A stretch of 64,000 bases of DNA from Bifidobacterium criceti (GTDB lineage: Bacteria; Actinomycetota; Actinomycetes; Actinomycetales; Bifidobacteriaceae), in contig NZ_MVOH01000008.1 of NCBI RefSeq assembly GCF_002286935.1, positions 62,001 to 126,000 on the forward strand. Direction: 5' to 3'. Below, one piece after another: positions 44,854 through 53,598 of this stretch; position 1 is the first letter of the stretch; the number at the start of each line of letters is the position of its first letter. The position numbers and the translations under genes are program-made. The notes under the pieces were generated by a model. The model was not told where the DNA came from and did not search any database. It saw only the letters and a list, made by a program, of their open reading frames with translations.

Positions 44854-45011
44854 TTGTTCTGGTTCATCAACAGCGAACCGTCCAAACGAATCGTGGGGCA
44901 CAGCAGACCAGGCGCACAGCGCACGTCGTCCGAGCGACGCCGGTGCGACATATGAGACCGTAGGCGGCACACAGTGGCGTGCACGCCGCGTGACGGGATG
45001 GGAGAGACGAC

Positions 45012-46043
45012 ATGGCAGCTCAGAAGACGAAGGTCACGATTTTCGACGTGGCGAAAGCGTCGGGCGTATCCAGCAGCGCGGTGTCGTACGCGTTGAACGG
45101 AAAACCGGGGGTCTCCGAAGCGACGCGCGCGAAAGTGCTCCAGGTCGCGCGCGAACTCGGATGGAAGCCGAACGGCGCGGCGCAGTCGCTCGCGCAATCG
45201 AAAACGCGACGCATCGGCCTGATCCTCGGATACGATCCGCAACTGCTCGCCGTCGAACCGTATATGATGAGCCTCATTTCCGGCCTCGGCGCGGAACTTG
45301 AGGAGAAGGACTACTCACTGCTCGTACGGATGTCGATGGACAGCGATGACGAGGACTCGATTATCGAGGACTGGATCGCGACGAGCAACGTCGACGCGAT
45401 GCTGCTGCTCAATCTGGAAATCGGCGATCCGCGCATCGAAATGATGAAGGAGAATCCGCAGATGCCGGTGCTCGCCGTCGCCGACGCGTCGCTCACCGCG
45501 GGACTGCCAACGCTCGCAAGCGACGACGCGGCGGCCGTCGGTCTCGCGGTGCGCCACCTGTACGACCTCGGACACCGCAGCATCGCGCGCGTCGCAGGAC
45601 CCGAGGAGCTTGGGCACTCGTACATCCGCGATGCCGCGTTCTCCGAAGTGACCGCGGAACTCGGTGTACGCTACCGCTGCCTGCACACCGACTACACCCC
45701 CGCGGCGGGCGCGGACGCGACGAAGCGGCTGCTGAGTGTCAACCCCTCGCCGACGGCGATCATCTATGACAACGATGTGATGGCGCTCGCAGGGGAGGGC
45801 ATCGCCGCGATGAACGGCGTGCGCGTCCCCGAGGACCTGTCGATCATGAGTTGGGATGATTCGTTCATGTGCGAAGCCGCGCACCCTGGCATCACGGCGC
45901 TCAACAGGGACATCGTCGAATCGGGACGTATCGCGGCGTCGCTTATGCTCAAGCTCATCGATGGCGAAGAAGTCGGCGTCGTCGAAGAACCACCATATGT
46001 GCTGCGCGTGCGCGAATCGACGGGTCCGGCACCGCAGCGCTGA
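45012..46043 (+). CDS. LacI-family regulator of the mannan/galactoside locus
   Basis: 343 residues. Helix-turn-helix VTIFDVAKASGVSSSAVSYALNG, hinge helix PNGAAQSLAQSKT, and a sensor domain with IGLILGYDP and a C-terminal SIMSWDDSF-ITALNRDI pattern. GGGAGAGACGAC precedes the ATG. Six operators of the LacI consensus TNAAGCGCTTNA lie within 10 kb around it and at its own promoter, so it is their most likely reader. The effector is unknown; a mannose, glucose or galactose oligosaccharide is plausible from the gene set. Confidence 0.9.
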   Translation: MAAQKTKVTIFDVAKASGVSSSAVSYALNGKPGVSEATRAKVLQVARELGWKPNGAAQSLAQSKTRRIGLILGYDPQLLAVEPYMMSLISGLGAELEEKDYSLLVRMSMDSDDEDSIIEDWIATSNVDAMLLLNLEIGDPRIEMMKENPQMPVLAVADASLTAGLPTLASDDAAAVGLAVRHLYDLGHRSIARVAGPEELGHSYIRDAAFSEVTAELGVRYRCLHTDYTPAAGADATKRLLSVNPSPTAIIYDNDVMALAGEGIAAMNGVRVPEDLSIMSWDDSFMCEAAHPGITALNRDIVESGRIAASLMLKLIDGEEVGVVEEPPYVLRVRESTGPAPQR

Positions 46044-46119
46044 CAGCTGTAGGTGGCGGACAGTACTGAAATACGGCTGTTTTTGGCGGCACCACCGCCG
46101 GAGACAGCCGTTATTGTGT

Positions 46120-46320
46120 TATGGGTGGCTGTAGTTGGCGGCACTGCCGCAGTGTGCAGCCGTCTGCGGCGTATGTGGGGACGTAGTTGGCGGCACCGCC
46201 GCACAGTGCAGCCATTTACAACGTACATAGAGACGTTGTCAGCGGCGGTGCCTCACAGTGCGGCCGTTTGCGGCACCCCTATAGACGTCAGTGGCGGCAC
46301 TGCCGCAAAGGACAGCTGCT
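46120..46320. repeat. GC-rich degenerate repeats, family B
   Basis: Units TAGTTGGCGGCACTGCCGCAGTGTGCAGCCGT, TAGTTGGCGGCACCGCCGCACAGTGCAGCCAT and two poorer ones; related to 25367-25700. They fill the gap between the convergent LacI and YesL-like genes. Confidence 0.65.
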
Positions 46321-46332
46321 CACAGTGTCAGC

Positions 46333-46986
46333 TCACTCAGTATCAGCATCCGCAGGCGTATCGCGGGGCTTGAGGTGGAAGGCTTTGCACGTCCAGCGCA
46401 TGATCGCCCACATCGAAACACCGGCGCCGAGGATGCACCACAGGATCGGCACCCAGACGACCGCGCCGGGAACGAACCACATCAGGACGAACGGCAGCGC
46501 GATGAGCGCGATGTTGCCAAGTGCGAGGAGTGGTTTCATCAGTGTCAGCCGCACCGACTGCTTGATCTGCTCCCACCAGGACAGTTTGCTGCGCCCGGAA
46601 AGCGGCAGCACGAAGGACAGCATCATCATGACGATGACGAGTGCGCCGAGGGTGATGCCGTAGATGAGCGACGCCGAGTCGCCCGACTGCCGCGAAATGT
46701 ACCACAGGTCGACCGCGCCAATCGCGAACAGTACGATGAACGTGAGCGAGAACAGCATATTGACGCCGAACCGACGCTTGAACGCGCGTATGAACGTGCG
46801 GAAGACGCCTTCGTCCGTATCCTCGACGATCTCGCGCGCGACTTCGCACGCCGCGCTCGTTGCGGGCCCTATCGTGACGATTGGGATCGAACAGACGAAC
46901 CACGCAACGGACAGCATCGCGAGGTCGCCTATGCGTCCCATGATCGTATTGAATGGGTTGTCCGGGCGGAACAGGTCGGAACTCAT
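46333..46986 (-). CDS. YesL-like membrane protein (DUF624)
   Basis: 217 residues from ATG 46986, with GAGGAG 6 nt upstream. About five to six membrane segments; the start SSDLFRPDNPFNTIMGRIGDL and GPATSAACEVAREIVEDTDE fit DUF624/YesL proteins, often encoded with sugar ABC importers and glycosidases. Function is not known; a role in transport assembly or sensing is suggested from context. It follows 47049-47789 after 62 nt in one operon. Confidence 0.75.
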   Translation of the reverse strand: MSSDLFRPDNPFNTIMGRIGDLAMLSVAWFVCSIPIVTIGPATSAACEVAREIVEDTDEGVFRTFIRAFKRRFGVNMLFSLTFIVLFAIGAVDLWYISRQSGDSASLIYGITLGALVIVMMMLSFVLPLSGRSKLSWWEQIKQSVRLTLMKPLLALGNIALIALPFVLMWFVPGAVVWVPILWCILGAGVSMWAIMRWTCKAFHLKPRDTPADADTE

Positions 46987-47048
46987 CGTCGTCTCCTCGG
47001 TAAAGTCGTTGTCGGTATCGGTTGTGCTGTGTTCAGTTGTGTTGTGTA

Positions 47049-47789
47049 TCAGTTGTACAGATAGTCGATGAAATGGCGTGCGTTGCCGCTCTGCTGTGTG
47101 TTCGCGACGACGCCGATGAGCGCGGCGTCGTCGGTCGCGAACGTGTGCCACCGTTTCGCGTCGTCAAGTTTGAGCCCGTACGGTTCCGCTTTGCCTTTGC
47201 CACTGCCGGAATCGTCGACGTCGTCGGCGAGGTCGGAATCGTCGAATCCGTGGAAATCGGCGGCGTACATGTGCAGATTGTGATATTCGTCCGCGCTGAG
47301 CGCAGACGTGAGGTTCGTGAAATACCCGTAGCCTGCGAGTTCCTTGAACACGTTCGGCGGTGCGATGACGACGTCGATCTGCTTGTCCGAGATCATCGTC
47401 TGCAGTTTCGAAAGACCATCCTTTTGTGTATCGAAATAGTCGTCGATGATGACGTCGCGTCCGAGTTGTTGCTCGTACTGTTCCTCGAGTTTCGTGGCTT
47501 CGCCGAGCGGCAGTGTGCTGTCGACGACGGCCGCGTAGAGCGCGGGGCGCTCACGCGGCGAGACGAAACGGACGATGACGAACGTGCACAACGCGATGAC
47601 GATGACGGCGGCGATGCACGGGATGAGGAAATGTTCGCGGAAATACGTGGCCTTCTCGCGCGCGGGAAGGTGTGCGAAGACATACAGTTTCGATTTGCCC
47701 GCGTACTGCGGCGCTTCGGTGAGCGCATCGACCGCCTTGCGCTGCGCGTCGGTGAGGCGATCGTCCTGCGGACGCTTGTCTGTGGACAT
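47049..47789 (-). CDS. Single-pass membrane protein with a binding-protein-like outer domain
   Basis: 246 residues from ATG 47789, GAGAGGAAG upstream. A cytoplasmic ~60 residues (LTDAQRKAVDALTEAPQYAGKSKLYVFAHL) precede one membrane helix (FLIPCIAAVIVIALCTFVIVRF). The outer ~160 residues contain SKLQTMISDKQIDVVIAPP, LTSALSADEYHN and PYGLKLDDAKRW, which resemble lobes of a type II periplasmic-binding fold but are far too short for a complete binding protein. Paired with the YesL-like gene and divergent from GH36 across a shared operator. Function unknown. Confidence 0.6.
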   Translation of the reverse strand: MSTDKRPQDDRLTDAQRKAVDALTEAPQYAGKSKLYVFAHLPAREKATYFREHFLIPCIAAVIVIALCTFVIVRFVSPRERPALYAAVVDSTLPLGEATKLEEQYEQQLGRDVIIDDYFDTQKDGLSKLQTMISDKQIDVVIAPPNVFKELAGYGYFTNLTSALSADEYHNLHMYAADFHGFDDSDLADDVDDSGSGKGKAEPYGLKLDDAKRWHTFATDDAALIGVVANTQQSGNARHFIDYLYN

Positions 47790-47891
47790 GGCACGCTTCC
47801 TCTCGTCATCTGGTTCCGGCTGCGGCGCCGTGGCTGCTGTCCGCGTGTGCGGCACGTCGGCGTGTCGAAACGAACCTCAGCCATGTTCTGT

Positions 47892-47920
47892 TTGCGTTAC
47901 TTAACCGCTTAATTTATACT
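47892..47920 (+). promoter_or_regulatory. GH36 promoter with operator in the spacer
   Basis: TTGCGT (47892-47897), 17 nt, TATACT (47915-47920). The palindrome TTAACCGCTTAA (47901-47912) fills the spacer. It probably also controls the divergent YesL-like pair. Confidence 0.75.
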
Positions 47921-48021
47921 GGGTGAACGAAAAAGTCAACCCCTGCGGTGCGCCGCGCGCACAGCTTACCGAGGGACTGAACGCACGGCGAAGCAGCCGT
48001 GAGGATGCGAAGGAGACAACG

Positions 48022-50186
48022 ATGTTCGATAACGGAACCCATGTGGTATTGCGGCGCGACGGTGTATGCGTCGTGCTCAAGACACCGGTCGACGAGATGC
48101 CGCAAGTCGAGTATTGAGGACGCGATTTCGACGTGCCGGATACTGAAGACGCACTGAAGATGCTCGACGTCATGACGCTCAAGGTGACGACGCCCGATGA
48201 GAAGCCGGATGCGGCGCTGCGTCCGTCGATCCTGCCGCAGGGCGCCGAGGCGTTCGCTGGCCGTCCGGGACTTGAGGCGTACCGCGGGAATGCTCCGGTG
48301 TTCGTGCGTTGGGCGTCCGTCACGACGAAGGGCGACGAACACGCGCTCGACGTGCACGCCGAGGATGGTGTCAACGATGTCGCGCTCGACATGCGTCTGA
48401 CGCTCGCCGAAGGTGGCCTGCTGCTCGCCGACGCGACCGTTGCGAATGCGCGCGAAGACGGCGAACCGCTCGTCGTCAACTGGCTCGACATGACGATGCC
48501 GGTGCCGCGCCGCGCCGACCATCTCACGCAGTTCACCGGACGTTGGCCGCTTGAGAAGCAGCCGGCGACGACGGCGCTCCCCGTCGGTTCCGTCACGCGC
48601 GACTGCCGCCACGGCAAGACGAGCCACGAGAGCCCGTGGATGTTCATCGTGTCCGATGGCGCGCCGAAGTTCGCAAGCGGCGAAGTGTGGACGTGCCACC
48701 TCGCATGGAGCGGCAACCAGACCTACCGCATCGACAACCTCCCGCAGCACGAGGCGCCCCTCGGCGCCGGCGAACTGCTCGGCCCCGGCGAGATGCGCCT
48801 CGCGCCCGGCGAGACGTACACGACGCCGCAGGTGTGCTTCTCCTATTCCGATGAGGGCCTCGACGGCGCCGCATCCCGCTTCCACCGCTGGCTGCGCGCG
48901 CCGCCGCAGCATGTGCGCGGCGACCGTCCTGTCACGCTCAACACATGGGAGGCCGTCTACTTCGACCATGACGAGGCGACGCTCATCAAACTCGCCGACC
49001 TCGCCGCAAACGTCGGCGTCGAACGTTTCGTACTCGACGACGGCTGGTTCCATCTGCGCCGCGACGACACGAAGGGGCTCGGCGACTGGATCGTCGACCC
49101 GGAGGTGTGGCCGAACGGCCTCGACGCGCTCGCGAAGCATGTGCATGGGCTGGGCATGCGGTTCGGCCTGTGGTTCGAGCCGGAGATGATCAACCTCGAT
49201 TCCGATTGCGCACGCGAGCATCCCGATTGGATCCTCGCGGCGCCGGAGGCGGTGCCGTGCCGCGCCGACGTCTCGTACCGCACACAATATGTGCTCGACC
49301 TCGCGAACCCGGACGCCTACCGCCATGTGCGCGACCAGATGGCCGACCTCATCCGCGAACTCGGCATCGACTACATCAATGGGACCACAACCGCGACGTG
49401 ACTGAGCCGGTGCATGACGGCCGTTACGGCCTGCATGCGCAGACCGAGGCGTGCTACCGCCTCTTCGACGAGCTCAAGCGCGAGTTCCCGGGACCGGAGA
49501 TCGAAAGCTGCGCGTCGGGCGGCGGCCGCACCGATGCCGGCATGCGCCAGCACGCCGACCGCATCTGGGCATCCGATTCGAACGACCCGCGCGACCGCGT
49601 GGACATTCAGCGGTACACGGAGCTCATTGTGCCGCCCGAGATGATCGGCGCGCATATCGGCCCGAGCCCGGCGCACTCCACATGGCGTGCGACCGATCTG
49701 TCCTACCGTGCGGCGATGTCGCTCGAAGGCTGCTCGGGCTTCGAATGGAACATCCTCGAATGCTCCGATGACGAGCTCGCGCAGATCACATCGTTCGTCA
49801 CGCTCGTCAAGGAGCTGCGCGGCATCCTGCACACCGGTTCCGTGCACCATGCGGACTTCAAGGACCCGGCGCTGCGTGCGCGCGGCGTCGTCGCGGACGA
49901 TGGTTCGCGCGGCATCTGGGTCGTCGCGACCGTCACGAACCTGCGTGATGCGCTCACCGAGCGTCTGCGTCCCGCGGGCGTATGTGACGACCGCGTCTAC
50001 CGTGTGCGGATGCGTGAAGAGATCGGTGAATCTCGTTGGGGCTGGAACACGCCCGCGTGGATGCGCGACGCGCGCACCGAAGACGGTTTCGAAGTGGGCG
50101 GAAGGTTGCTCAAGAATATTGGTCTGCAGATTCCGCCACTGTGGCCGATGCAGGCGATTGTGCTCGACATTCGCGAGGCACGCTGA
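48022..50186 (+). pseudogene. GH36 alpha-galactosidase, inactivated by a nonsense codon and a one-base deletion
   Basis: ATG 48022 follows AAGGAGA at good spacing. After VDEMPQVEY the frame meets TGA (48115-48117) where GH36 proteins have Trp in a YWGRD-like sequence; reading resumes GRDFDVPDTEDALKML in the same frame. The gene is then open to 49401 and contains FVLDDGWFHLRRDDT and GLWFEPEMINLDSDCAREHP. At ~49379 the coding for DYI-K-WDHNRD, with the nucleophile Asp, has lost one base (aatgggac where aagtgggac is expected), so the frame ends TTTAT-stop while WDHNRDVTEPVHDGRYG and ESCASGGGRTDAGM (acid/base Asp) continue in the next frame to 50186. Two separate lesions make a sequencing artefact unlikely. 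Confidence 0.88.
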
Positions 50187-50187
50187 C

Positions 50188-50216
50188 TTGCCACTTAAGC
50201 GCTTCAGTGGTACGCT
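50188..50216 (+). promoter_or_regulatory. Promoter of the AGE/YihS-type gene with operator in the spacer
   Basis: TTGCCA (50188-50193), 17 nt, TACGCT (50211-50216). CCACTTAAGCGCTTCAGTGG (50191-50210) is an extended palindrome in the spacer. Confidence 0.75.
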
Positions 50217-50304
50217 CGACATCACGCACAACCACAACAGCGCACGGTCGCAATGACCGGGCGACGTCAACGACGACAATCAATCGGAAGGAAGACGGCA
50301 GACA

Positions 50305-51570
50305 ATGGCCACCACTGATCCGAAATATCAAATCGGAACCCCGGAGAACAAGAAGTTCCTCGATATCTCCCGTGACAACCTCATCGCGTTCGGCCGCCAT
50401 TTCCCGGCGGTCGACGGCAGCTCGTACTGGCTCGGCGACGACGGCACCCCGTGGAAGGACCGCAACCGCGCGACATGGATCACATGCCGCATGACGCACG
50501 TCTACTCGCTCGCGACACTCCTCGGCGTCGACGGCGCGGCCGAACTCGTCGATGACGGCATCCGCGGCCTGCGCGGCGTGCTGCATGACGACGAGAACGA
50601 CGGATGGTACGCGGAGATCACGCCCGACATCTGCCATATGCCAACGAAGCAGGCGTACGCGCACGCGTTCGTGCTGCTCGCGGCATCCTCGGCGCTCCTC
50701 GCGGGACGCCCGGGCGCGCGCGAACTGCTCGACCAGGCGCAGCACGTGTACCTGACGAAATTCTGGGACGATGAGATCGGCCTGAGCGTCGATACATGGA
50801 ACACCGAGTTCTCCGAGCTCGACACGTACCGCGGCCTCAACGCGAACATGCATTCGGTCGAGGCGTGCCTCGCCGTCGCCGACGTGACCGGCGACGAAAG
50901 CTGGCGCGAACGCGCGGGCCGCATCATCGAACACGTCCTCAAGTGGGCCGAAGAGAACGACTGGCGCATCCCCGAGCACTTCACGTCCGATTGGGTCGCG
51001 GAGCTCGAGTTCAACGCGGACAAGCCGGACGACCAGTTCAAGCCGTACGGCGCGACACCGGGCCACGGCATCGAATGGGCGCGCCTCATCACGCAGTACG
51101 CGCTTTCCGTGTACGGCAAGGACGGTGTGCTGGGCGGCGACGGCAAGAAGTACCTTGACGCGGCCGAACATCTGTTCAACCGCGCGGTCAAGGACGCGTG
51201 GAACGCGGACGGCGCGCCCGGCATCGTCTACACGACCGATTGGGAAGGCAAGCCGGTCGTGCACGACCGCATGCACTGGACGCTCGCCGAGGGTGTCAAC
51301 ACGGCCGCGACACTCTACCATGTGACGGGCAAGCAGGAATACGCCGACTGGTATGCGACGTTTCTCGAGTACATCGACACGTATCTGATGGACCACAAGG
51401 ACGGATCGTGGTTCCACCAGCTCAACCGCAAGAACGAGGTCATCGACACGGTCTGGCCGGGCAAGTCCGACCTGTACCACGCGACGCAGGCGATGATGAT
51501 CCCGCTGCGCGACCCGGCGCTTTCGATCGCCCCGGCGACGAAGAAGGGCGTCGAGGAAGGCCTCGACTGA
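50305..51570 (+). CDS. N-acylglucosamine 2-epimerase (AGE) family sugar isomerase, YihS/mannose isomerase-like
   Basis: 421 residues. The family folds as an (alpha/alpha)6 barrel and interconverts aldoses and ketoses or epimers (mannose/fructose, GlcNAc/ManNAc, cellobiose epimers). Seen: RATWITCRMTHVYSLATLLG, MPTKQAYAHAFVLLAASSA, LNANMHSVEACLAVADV, and YGATPGHGIEWARLI (catalytic His region). These resemble YihS-type aldose-ketose isomerases more than GlcNAc epimerases. In this locus, conversion of mannose to fructose is the likely job. AAGGAAG precedes the ATG. Apparently intact. Confidence 0.82.
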   Translation: MATTDPKYQIGTPENKKFLDISRDNLIAFGRHFPAVDGSSYWLGDDGTPWKDRNRATWITCRMTHVYSLATLLGVDGAAELVDDGIRGLRGVLHDDENDGWYAEITPDICHMPTKQAYAHAFVLLAASSALLAGRPGARELLDQAQHVYLTKFWDDEIGLSVDTWNTEFSELDTYRGLNANMHSVEACLAVADVTGDESWRERAGRIIEHVLKWAEENDWRIPEHFTSDWVAELEFNADKPDDQFKPYGATPGHGIEWARLITQYALSVYGKDGVLGGDGKKYLDAAEHLFNRAVKDAWNADGAPGIVYTTDWEGKPVVHDRMHWTLAEGVNTAATLYHVTGKQEYADWYATFLEYIDTYLMDHKDGSWFHQLNRKNEVIDTVWPGKSDLYHATQAMMIPLRDPALSIAPATKKGVEEGLD

Positions 51571-51605
51571 CGGTCCACGGTCCGCGCGTCTCCCATCCCT
51601 AGCTG

Positions 51606-51632
51606 AAAAGCGCCGCTTTGTGCGGCGCTTTT
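51606..51632 (+). terminator. Terminator of the AGE-family gene
   Basis: AAAAGCGCCGC, 5-nt loop, GCGGCGCTTTT. Confidence 0.92.
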
Positions 51633-51660
51633 CGCATTGTCTGCGCCGGTTTTTCCGCAG

Positions 51661-51694
51661 TGCGGTACGGTGAGGGGCGCCTCAGTGTACCGCA
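51661..51694. repeat. Palindromic repeat, family A copy 5
   Basis: TGCGGTACGGTGAGG and CCTCAGTGTACCGCA pair with one mismatch around a 4-nt centre. A further hairpin CGGCGGCCGT/ACGGCCGCCG (51784-51821) follows before the permease gene; nothing else is evident in 51571-51873. Confidence 0.65.
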
Positions 51695-51873
51695 GCACGG
51701 AAAGCGCGTTCCTTCACTTCGGGCAGTTCGATGACACCGAATCAGCTGCACGCCTAACCGTAACAACGCGTTCATAGAATGAGCGGCGGCCGTTCGCGCA
51801 CGGAACGCGGGACGGCCGCCGTTCCATGTCGCGGACGTTGCTCCGCGCCATCGCGAGACACAAAAGGATGACC

Positions 51874-53322
51874 ATGGACTCCACACCCGAAGTGAGCGAG
51901 CAGCCGCAACAGCTGCGCAAATCATTGAAAAACAGGCATATCCAGCTCATCGCGCTCGGCGGCGCGATCGGCACCGGCCTGTTCTACGGATCGAGCGAAT
52001 CGATTGCGCTCGCAGGACCCTCCATTTTGCTCGCCTATATCATCGGCGGCGCCGCGATCTTCATGATCGTGCGCGCGTTGAGCGAAATGAGTGTCGAAGA
52101 CCCCAAGGCGGGCGCGTTCAGCTACTACGCGTCACGGTACTGGTCGAAGCGCGCGGGATTCATCTCCGGATGGAACTACTGGTTCAACTATGTACTCGTC
52201 TCGATGGTCGAACTCGCAGTCGTCGGATCGTTCGTCAATTACTGGTTCCCGAACATTCCACAGTGGGCGTCGGCGGCGTTCTTCCTCGTCCTCATCACAA
52301 TCCTCAACCTCTTCGGCGTGAGTGAATTCGGAGAATTCGAATTCTGGTTCGCGCTGATCAAAATCGTCGCCGTCATCGCGATGATCGCGGGCGGCGTCGC
52401 CGTCATCGTCGCGAATCTACCAACCGATTCCGGTGTGCGCGCGTCGTTCGCGAACTGGTTCACGGTCGACGGCGGCTTCTTCCCACACGGGGCGCTCACG
52501 CGCGCGTCCGACGGCCATTGGACGGGACTGCTCATGGCGCTCGTCGTCGTCATGTTCAGCTTCGGCGGCACCGAACTCATCGGCGTCACGGCGGGCGAGG
52601 TCGAAGACCCGCGCAGGACGATCCCGAAGGCGACGAACGGCATCATCTGGCGCATCCTCGTGTTCTACGTGGCCGCGCTCGGCATCATCATGGCCGTTGT
52701 GCCGTGGGACCGCATCGATGGCAAAATGAGCCCGTTCGTGCAGATCTTCGATTCCGTCGGTGTGCCGATCGCCGCTGGCATCCTCAACTTCGTGTGCCTC
52801 ACCGCGGTCATGAGCGTCTACAACTCCGCGCTGTACTCGAACTCGCGCATGCTCTTCTCGCTCGCGCGCCAAAACAACGCGCCGGCGTACCTCGGACATG
52901 TGAACAAACGCGGTGTGCCGGTCGCTGCGGTGCTCACAAGCGCGGCGGTCACCGTCGTCGCCGTGATTGTCGTGTTCCTGTGGCCGCAATTTGCGTTCAA
53001 CTATCTGATGTCGATCGCGACGATCGCCGCGATCATCAACTGGACGATGATCATGGTCACCGAGATGCTGTTCCGCAAGCGCGTCGCCGCGGGCGACGGC
53101 CCGGGCGAACTGCGCGGCCTGCACGGCGACGAGGCGCTTGCGAAGATCCAGTTCAAATTGCCCGGTTGGAAGTGGATGCCGTATGTGATCATCGCGTTCC
53201 TCGCATGCGTCGCCGTGCTGATGTGCTTCTCGACGAGCTACCGCATCGCGCTCGTCGCCGGTGTGATCTGGCTCGCGGTGCTGTTCGCCGCGTACGCGCT
53301 CACGCAGCGCCGTAGCCGCTGA
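51874..53322 (+). CDS. Amino acid permease (APC superfamily, AAT family)
   Basis: 482 residues, about twelve hydrophobic segments. Seen: LKNRHIQLIALGGAIGTGLF (family signature), AGPSILLAYIIGGAAIFMIVRALSEM, and GGTELIGVTAGEVEDPRRTIP. These are proton symporters for amino acids; the substrate is not readable. ATG 51874 is chosen because AAAGGA lies at correct spacing; ATG 51868 two codons earlier would touch it. Confidence 0.9.
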   Translation: MDSTPEVSEQPQQLRKSLKNRHIQLIALGGAIGTGLFYGSSESIALAGPSILLAYIIGGAAIFMIVRALSEMSVEDPKAGAFSYYASRYWSKRAGFISGWNYWFNYVLVSMVELAVVGSFVNYWFPNIPQWASAAFFLVLITILNLFGVSEFGEFEFWFALIKIVAVIAMIAGGVAVIVANLPTDSGVRASFANWFTVDGGFFPHGALTRASDGHWTGLLMALVVVMFSFGGTELIGVTAGEVEDPRRTIPKATNGIIWRILVFYVAALGIIMAVVPWDRIDGKMSPFVQIFDSVGVPIAAGILNFVCLTAVMSVYNSALYSNSRMLFSLARQNNAPAYLGHVNKRGVPVAAVLTSAAVTVVAVIVVFLWPQFAFNYLMSIATIAAIINWTMIMVTEMLFRKRVAAGDGPGELRGLHGDEALAKIQFKLPGWKWMPYVIIAFLACVAVLMCFSTSYRIALVAGVIWLAVLFAAYALTQRRSR

Positions 53323-53350
53323 ATCGCGCAGGTGTGTGTGGGGTGCGCTG

Positions 53351-53392
53351 CCTCACAAATCGGGAATATTCGGGGATTTCCGATTTATGAGG
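53351..53392. other. Imperfect 16-bp hairpin after the permease gene
   Basis: CCTCACAAATCGGGAA and TTTCCGATTTATGAGG, two mismatches. It shares its arm with 9622-9662 and the AAATCGG core with the hairpin below. Confidence 0.55.
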
Positions 53393-53512
53393 TGGCGGTT
53401 ATGCGCGTGTGGATGCGGCGTCCGCGGTATCGCACATATGCGCACATAGGGCACGTATATGCGCGCATAAGCGCACTCGCGCGCCCAGCATCGCACATCT
53501 CGCAACAGCACA

Positions 53513-53580
53513 ACAGAGGGGTCTGGTTCATAAATCGGGATTTCATACGGAATCCCGATTTATGAACCAGGCCCCTCTGT
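53513..53580. terminator. Long bidirectional terminator between convergent genes
   Basis: 30-bp arms 53513-53542 and 53551-53580 (ACAGAGGGGTCTGGTTCATA and on) with one G-U pair, 8-nt loop. It ends 18 nt before the XRE gene stop. Confidence 0.88.
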
Positions 53581-53598
53581 AATCACACGCGCGCCGCG

